64,000 nt of DNA from contig NC_072805.1 of NCBI RefSeq assembly GCF_028583425.1, positions 19,850,001 to 19,914,000 of the forward strand, in the 5' to 3' direction. Shown one piece after another: positions 60,101 through 64,000 of the stretch (within the stretch, counting starts at the first letter, position 1; the number at the start of each line of letters is the position of its first letter). The notes below the pieces were generated by a model. That model made no database searches. It saw only the letters and a program-made list of their open reading frames with translations, and had not been told where the DNA came from. The DNA is from Eublepharis macularius. Taxonomy: Eukaryota > Chordata > Lepidosauria > Squamata > Eublepharidae. Both the position numbers and the translations under genes were made by a program.

Positions 60101-62002
60101 GAATATGAGGTTTCTGGGGTTTGTGCCTTAAGTCCAGTTGGCCCCATGAAGGGAGTTCAGTGCACCAACTCTGTAAACAGTGATTTGCCCGATCACTTTA
60201 GGCGAGTGAAAATCTCCTCCAAGTGACCAAGAAGTCATCTTACAAAGACTAGTTTTGTTATAGGCCAAAAATTACTATGTGCAGTCAGCTAATAATCAAC
60301 GTGTCCTTTATTGCCTGCTTGCTGGTGTTCTTAGAAAAGCTACACCCAGGATATTCTCGTCTGATTGCGTTCTTTCAAAACAGTCACCCGTTTCAGCATT
60401 AGCCTGTTTTGTTTTCATCTCTCAGAGTGTCCCGAAGAAGTGTATGACCCCAGGTCGCTCTATGAGAGACTTCAGGAACAGAAAGATAAGAAGCAGCAGG
60501 AGTTTGAAGAGCAATTCAAATTCAGTAAGTTCCAGTAAACGTCTCTGAGCCTTGGTGCAGGAAAATGCGTCCCAGGTTTTTGGTAGGTGCCGCTGTTTTT
60601 CTTCTCTTCCCCTAAGCAAAAGGGCTTTCTGTGGTTCATAAAAGCTCTCAAGTTCTACAGATGTAGCTCCTGTCAGCATGAAGTGTTTTATCTCCATGCG
60701 ATGGCCGTGCAGACAAAGAGGAGGCAGTGTGTTGCAGTGGCTAGAGTGCTAGACTAAGACCAGAGAGACCTGGGTTCAATACTCACTCAGTGGGTGACCT
60801 GGGCCAATCGTCTCTCTCACTATTAACCTATTACACAGTATTGTTATGAGGATAAATGGAGGGGGAGGGCCATGCACGCCATCTGACGTTCTTTGGAGAA
60901 TGGGGTGGAATAAAAATCAAACTGACAAGTAGACAAAAATCGCAGCTGCCCAAGTGCCACATGTTCAGAAAATATAATTTGATGTGTCTCCACAGCACGC
61001 ACTCTCTCTTTCTCAGCCTAACCTCCCTCACAGGTTGCTGTGAAGATGAAACGGTGGGGAAGGACTTGGGTCTGGGCAACCCAGGTTCAGTTTCCCGCTC
61101 TGCTGTGGAAGCCTGCTGGGTCACCTTGGGCTGCTCACACACTCTCGGCCTAAGCTACTTCACAGGGTTGTTGTGAGGAAAAAATAAGTCCTCTTTGGGG
61201 AGGAAGGCGGGATATAAATGAAGTAATTTATAATTATAAATAAAACCCAGGGCTTATTTCGAGGGGGAACGTGCTGGAACGCAGTTCCGGCAGTTCCCCA
61301 AAGAGGTCACATGTCAGGTGGCCTCACCCACCTGACTCTTGGCCATTTTGGGCCCGTTTCAGCCTGGATTGGGGCCAAAACGGCCTGGATTGGGCCTCTG
61401 ACAGGTGGTGGATCACTCTCTCGCTCATCAGCAGCCCAGTCCTGACCATTTTGGGCCCCTTTTCAGCCATTTTCAGCCCCCTTTTGCCATTTTGGGCCCA
61501 ATTTCAGCCCTGAATGGCCAGGATTGGGTCCAAAACAGCCAGGATAGGTGATGTCAGGGGGTGTGGCATATGCAAATCAGGCATGTGAATGACACTTCCG
61601 GTGATGGCAAGGGGCGTGGCATATGCTAATAAGTTGTGCTAATGATTTCCTCCAGCTCTTTTTCTACGAAATGACCCCTGATTAAAACCAATATTGAGCT
61701 CGTTAGAGGAAGGGCCAAATAAAATAAGCTAGTAAAATAATATTTGTACTCTTCATTTGGGTGCCAAAATTTTTTTCCTCTGGCTAGAATTGCTCTAAGG
61801 TGGCAACTGCTGTGCTGTCGTCCCGTTCTGTGAGACTCCCAGACAGCTTGTCCTCTAACAAAAAGTGTCTTCACCTCCAGAAAATATGGTCAGAGGCCTA
61901 GACGAAGATGAGACCAAGTTCCTCGGTGAGGTTTCCCGGCAACAAGCCCTCATAGAAAAGCAGCGTCGAGAAGAAGATCTGAAAGAACTGAACGAATACA
62001 GA
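57046..62002 (+). CDS. PSME3IP1: PSME3IP1 (FAM192A/NIP30/PIP30), PA28-gamma interacting protein; residues 1-117, rest outside window
   Basis: Three plus-strand exons (coding 57057-57186, 60426-60524, 61881-62002) join in frame to 117 codons. The product matches human FAM192[66 protein letters not shown] and LIEKQRREE. The human protein has about 254 residues. It is a mostly disordered nuclear protein with an N-terminal charged NIP30 domain (the part seen here). Its C-terminus binds the proteasome activator PA28-gamma and alters its substrate choice and link to Cajal bodies. The seen part is very rich in Glu, Arg and Lys and looks helical. The C-terminal exons lie right of 64000. The gene is divergent from RSPRY1. 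Confidence 0.96.
57424..57975 (-). mobile_element. non-LTR retrotransposon (LINE) ORF2 3' end
   Basis: The minus-strand frames carry [29 protein letters not shown] (CxC...HxxxxC) and a leucine-rich end. The 3' UTR ends with ggccaatggccatatgcaat aaaacgaatc. The organisation matches the copy at 3230-4076, and this one is more decayed, with the frame broken at least once. It is 5' truncated. Confidence 0.75.
59530..60200. mobile_element. LINE-type repeat with tail-to-tail partner
   Basis: 59530-59580 (gtgtaatctgccttggatct cagtgagaaaggcgggctat) is the inverse of 59590-59640 (aatccgcctttctcactgag actcaaggcggattacacag). The right-hand copy continues to about 60200 (tggcccc). The same tail occurs at 19925, 21846 and 23460. 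Confidence 0.65.
60426..60524 (+). CDS. PSME3IP1: PSME3IP1 second coding exon (residues 44-77)
   Basis: The acceptor is catctctcag and the donor GTAAGTTCC. It encodes [20 protein letters not shown] then [13 protein letters not shown] and a split lysine codon, matching human. Confidence 0.96.
60720..60930 (+). mobile_element. tRNA-derived SINE
   Basis: The head gtgttgcagtggctagagtg ctagactaa and B box gggttcaatac are in tRNA order. The end is tggggtggaataaaaatcaa. Confidence 0.75.
60990..61240 (+). mobile_element. tRNA-derived SINE
   Basis: The B box is aggttcagtttcc. It has ctgggtcaccttgggctgct and the ending ggaaggcgggatataaatga agtaa. It is the same family as 18545. Confidence 0.75.
61249..61678. 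mobile_element. hAT-like nonautonomous element
   Basis: The termini CAGGGCTTATTTCGAGGG and (inverse) CAGGGGTCATTTCGTAGA are imperfect inverted repeats related to the MITE termini at 31270. The middle has repeated cattttgggccc / ccaaaacggcctggattggg units. Flanks share taaaacc, but an exact 8-bp duplication is not clear. Confidence 0.65.
61881..62002 (+). CDS. PSME3IP1: PSME3IP1 third coding exon (residues 77-117)
   Basis: The acceptor is cttcacctccag. It encodes [20 protein letters not shown] then [20 protein letters not shown]. The match to human stops after EYR, at the sequence ATATCCTTACC, which is a U12-type donor and not a GT donor. The following codons (ISLPLLRFF...) are intron. Confidence 0.95.
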
Positions 62003-62013
62003 ATATCCTTACC
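62003..62013 (+). promoter_or_regulatory. PSME3IP1: U12-type AT-AC 5' splice site of PSME3IP1
   Basis: The bases ATATCCTT directly follow the codon AGA where homology ends. They equal the minor-spliceosome donor consensus of the AT-AC class. No GT lies at a place that keeps the human frame. The matching branch site (TTCCTTAAC-like) and AC acceptor should lie beyond 64000 and were not seen. Confidence 0.8.
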
Positions 62014-62324
62014 GCTGCTGCGTTTTTTTTATTTGAGAGGTTTTGTAAAAAGGGGGGTGGGCAGCTCGCTCAGCACTGGAGGGGGGCGCATCAGGACATT
62101 GCAAAGAGCCAGTGGTGGTCAGAATAGACAGTCCTGGGCTGGGTGTGATGGTGGTCTGTCTTGGTATGAGGCTGCTTTGGATGTTCCAGTATGGTCCTCT
62201 TCCTTCTGGGCAGCTGGGATTCATGGCTGGTTCTCCAATGCCCCCCCCCCTGTCCAAGTTAGCCAGTGAGGCTACGTTTCAGCAGTCAAACCATGTCAGG
62301 TGGCTTCAGACAATGCTGCTTTAT

Positions 62325-62525
62325 ACTGAAGGTGCTTTATACTGAATCGGACCCTTGGTCCATCAAGTCAGTATCATCTACTCAGACTAGCAGCAGCTCT
62401 CCAGGGTCCGAGTTCAAGAGCCTTCCCATCATCTACTGCCAGATCTTTTAACTGGAGATGCCAAGGATTGAACCTGGGACCTTCTGCATGCTGAGCAGAG
62501 GCTCTGTCGTGAAGCTGTGGCCCCT
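62325..62525 (-). mobile_element. tRNA-derived SINE
   Basis: It is the reverse complement of the 7811-type SINE (ctttatactgaatcggaccc to gattgaacctgggaccttct gcatgctgag). Confidence 0.85.
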
Positions 62526-62589
62526 CCGTAATACTTTGGGCCCCTTTCCATATTAGAGTCCGTTATATTTCCCCTTGAAGCACTTTGAA

Positions 62590-62715
62590 AGATATATTGT
62601 GGTAGAAGGTTTTGTGGACTGGAGCCCACTTCCTCAGATGTAAGTGAACTCTAGTCCACAAAAGCTGGTACCCCAATAAATGTGTGCTGCAGCAAAAACA
62701 GACTGGTGTGGTGTG
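62590..62715 (+). repeat. amniote interspersed repeat, fragment
   Basis: The text cttcctcagatgtaagtgaa and ccacaaaagctggtacccca ataaa is of the same general type as 33545. Confidence 0.4.
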
Positions 62716-62975
62716 CCTTTAAATACAACTAGAGCAATTTATAGCAATGGTTGGCAATTTCAGAGGGATCCCCGGTACTTAATGTTACTCAATCAAGTGC
62801 CTCATTGGGTGTTTGCCTGTTCCAACTTGTGTTCATTAGATCTGCATAATGACTAAAAAATTATTTTAAAAAAAACAAGTACACAAAAAGAGTTACCTAT
62901 ATATTTAAAAACACATGCATATAAAGACCGGTTCCCATTACAACACTAATTTATTATATAGCATTATAGTCCTCG

Positions 62976-63305
62976 ATGGTTGTTGTGGGTTTTCCGGGCT
63001 GTATTGCCGTGGTCTTGGCATTGTAGTTCCTGACGTTTCGCCAGCAGCTGTGGCTGGCATCTTCAGAGGTGTAGCACCAAATGACAGAGATCTCTCAGTG
63101 TCACAGTGTGGAAAAGATGTTGGCAGGTCAACATCTTTGGCAGTGTTTTCCACACTGTGGCACTGTGACACTGAGAGATCTCTGTCTTTTGGTGCTACAC
63201 AGCTGCTGGTGAAACGTCAGGAACTACAATGCCAAGACCACGGCAATACAGCCCGGAAAACCCACAACAACCATCGTTCTCCGGCCGTGAAAGCCTTCGA
63301 CAATA
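62976..63305. mobile_element. Penelope-like element fragment in inverted arrangement, with 14-bp target duplication
   Basis: The 330-bp insert is a long inverted repeat (arms about 62976-63120 and 63130-63276) followed by gccgtgaaagccttcgacaa taca. The motif cctgacgtttcgcc is typical of Penelope-like repeats of reptiles. The direct repeat CATTATAGTCCTCG flanks it at 62962-62975 and 63306-63319. It has no coding part. Confidence 0.75.
63024..63072 (-). ncRNA. hammerhead-ribozyme-like core (Penelope type)
   Basis: On the minus strand CTGAAGA (63066-63060) is followed by a hairpin (GCCAGC paired with GCTGGC), then GAAA, then ACGTC. This equals the hammerhead pattern CUGANGA - stem II - GAAA - UH with an almost absent stem III, as described for the dimer-forming hammerheads of Penelope-like elements. 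Stem I is weak (CCT with AGG). The opposite arm lacks the CUGANGA part. Activity is not shown. Confidence 0.55.
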
Positions 63306-64000
63306 CATTATAGTCCTCGGTTCTTATTTAAAAATCAAATTAATTTGTTTTATTGTTTGTATATTGATTTTAGTTCTTGTTTTTATCGATTTTAACTTTT
63401 CACTGCCCAGAGCCCCTGGGGATGGGCGGTATATAAATTGAAATATATAAAAAAAAATCTAAGAAGCTTAATCCAAATCAACAATAATTATGCTGCATCA
63501 ATAATTACTCTATATTCCATTTTAACATTTTTATCCCAATAGGATAGGTTAAGATTATTTATATAATATTGGAATCATCTTAACCCATCTTATAGTGCCA
63601 GGATAAAAAGAATGACCAGATTCTGACCTAGTTTTCAGCCAACCAGAATGTCTGTGACCACATATATTTATTTTTTTAAGTACAAATTTTTATTTTATTA
63701 ATAGAGTTAAAAGCCCAAGAAAAAGGGCAAAGAAATAAAAAGAAGAAATAAAGCATAGAAAAAACTATAGACAGAAATTAGAAATACCAGAAAACAATAA
63801 TACATGTTTCATTTACCGTTTTTCTCTACAACACCTATCTTGTTTTAACAAACATCATACTTTAAACTTTAATCTCTCCCAAACTTCCTTTTCCAATATT
63901 GCCCCCCTTCTGTTTATTTTTTCCCAAATTTACCTTCTTAAAAATCAAAACCACAAATCATTTTTCCTTGTTTCATGCAGAAAGTCAAAAGTGACATATT

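Larger units (their letters stand above)
57187..60425 (+). other. PSME3IP1: PSME3IP1 intron 2
   Basis: It holds a LINE fragment (57424-57975), a tail-to-tail repeat pair (59530-59640) and a longer LINE-type repeat to about 60200. 58000-59500 shows nothing certain. Confidence 0.55.
60525..61880 (+). other. PSME3IP1: PSME3IP1 intron 3
   Basis: Nearly all of it is repeat: two SINEs and a hAT-like element, listed separately. 61680-61868 is unique by appearance. Confidence 0.6.
62003..64000 (+). other. PSME3IP1: PSME3IP1 U12-type intron (partial)
   Basis: From the AT-AC donor to the window end. It holds a SINE (62325-62525), a Penelope-like insertion (62976-63305) and a LINE-type tail ending gatgggcggtatataaattg near 63440. 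63470-64000 is AT-rich and unrecognised. No further exon was found. Confidence 0.6.

Noticed and set aside
62003-62269. Continuation of the PSME3IP1 open frame past residue 117
   Set aside because: The continuing translation loses all similarity to the family and begins with a U12-type donor; it is intron read-through.

Overview
The window is a piece of a vertebrate nuclear genome, most likely a squamate reptile. It has long introns, CpG-rich promoters, CR1 and BovB LINE tails, several tRNA-derived SINE families, a 5S-rRNA-derived SINE, hairpin MITEs and MIR-like SINEs. The species cannot be fixed from the sequence alone. Three protein-coding genes were recognised by comparing spliced exons with remembered human proteins. 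Their order matches human 16q13: PSME3IP1 (FAM192A/NIP30), RSPRY1 and ARL2BP.

Positions 1 to about 9.5 kb hold ARL2BP on the minus strand. A CpG-rich promoter lies at about 9.05-9.5 kb, followed by a probable noncoding first exon, a tiny exon with the start codon (7606-7657) and four more coding exons. Together they encode the first 130 residues. The last coding exon, about 33 residues, was not found and probably lies left of position 1.

RSPRY1 fills about 13.4-50.4 kb on the minus strand. All 14 coding exons were found with good splice sites and joining phases. They add up to 575 codons plus a stop, against 576 residues recalled for human. The SPRY domain sits in exons 10-13 and a complete RING finger in exons 14-15. 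The 5' leader carries a 37-codon upstream ORF whose stop overlaps the main start codon (ATGA). A decayed tandem copy of SPRY exon 10, split by a LINE-derived insertion, lies in intron 10.

At about 50.15-50.91 kb a CpG island with five CCAAT boxes is shared head-to-head by RSPRY1 (minus) and PSME3IP1 (plus). PSME3IP1 runs from there to the right edge. Three coding exons give residues 1-117, and the last visible exon ends at a near-perfect U12-type AT-AC donor. The remaining exons are off the window.

The rest is intronic or intergenic repeat. The most notable repeats are two 260-bp hAT hairpin MITEs with perfect 8-bp target duplications, a Penelope-like inverted insertion with a 14-bp target duplication and a hammerhead-ribozyme-like core, a foldback MITE nested in an older repeat, and LINE 3' ends with a Cys-His motif. 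No retroviral or other capsid-bearing element was recognised. All homology statements rest on memory of the families, not on a search.
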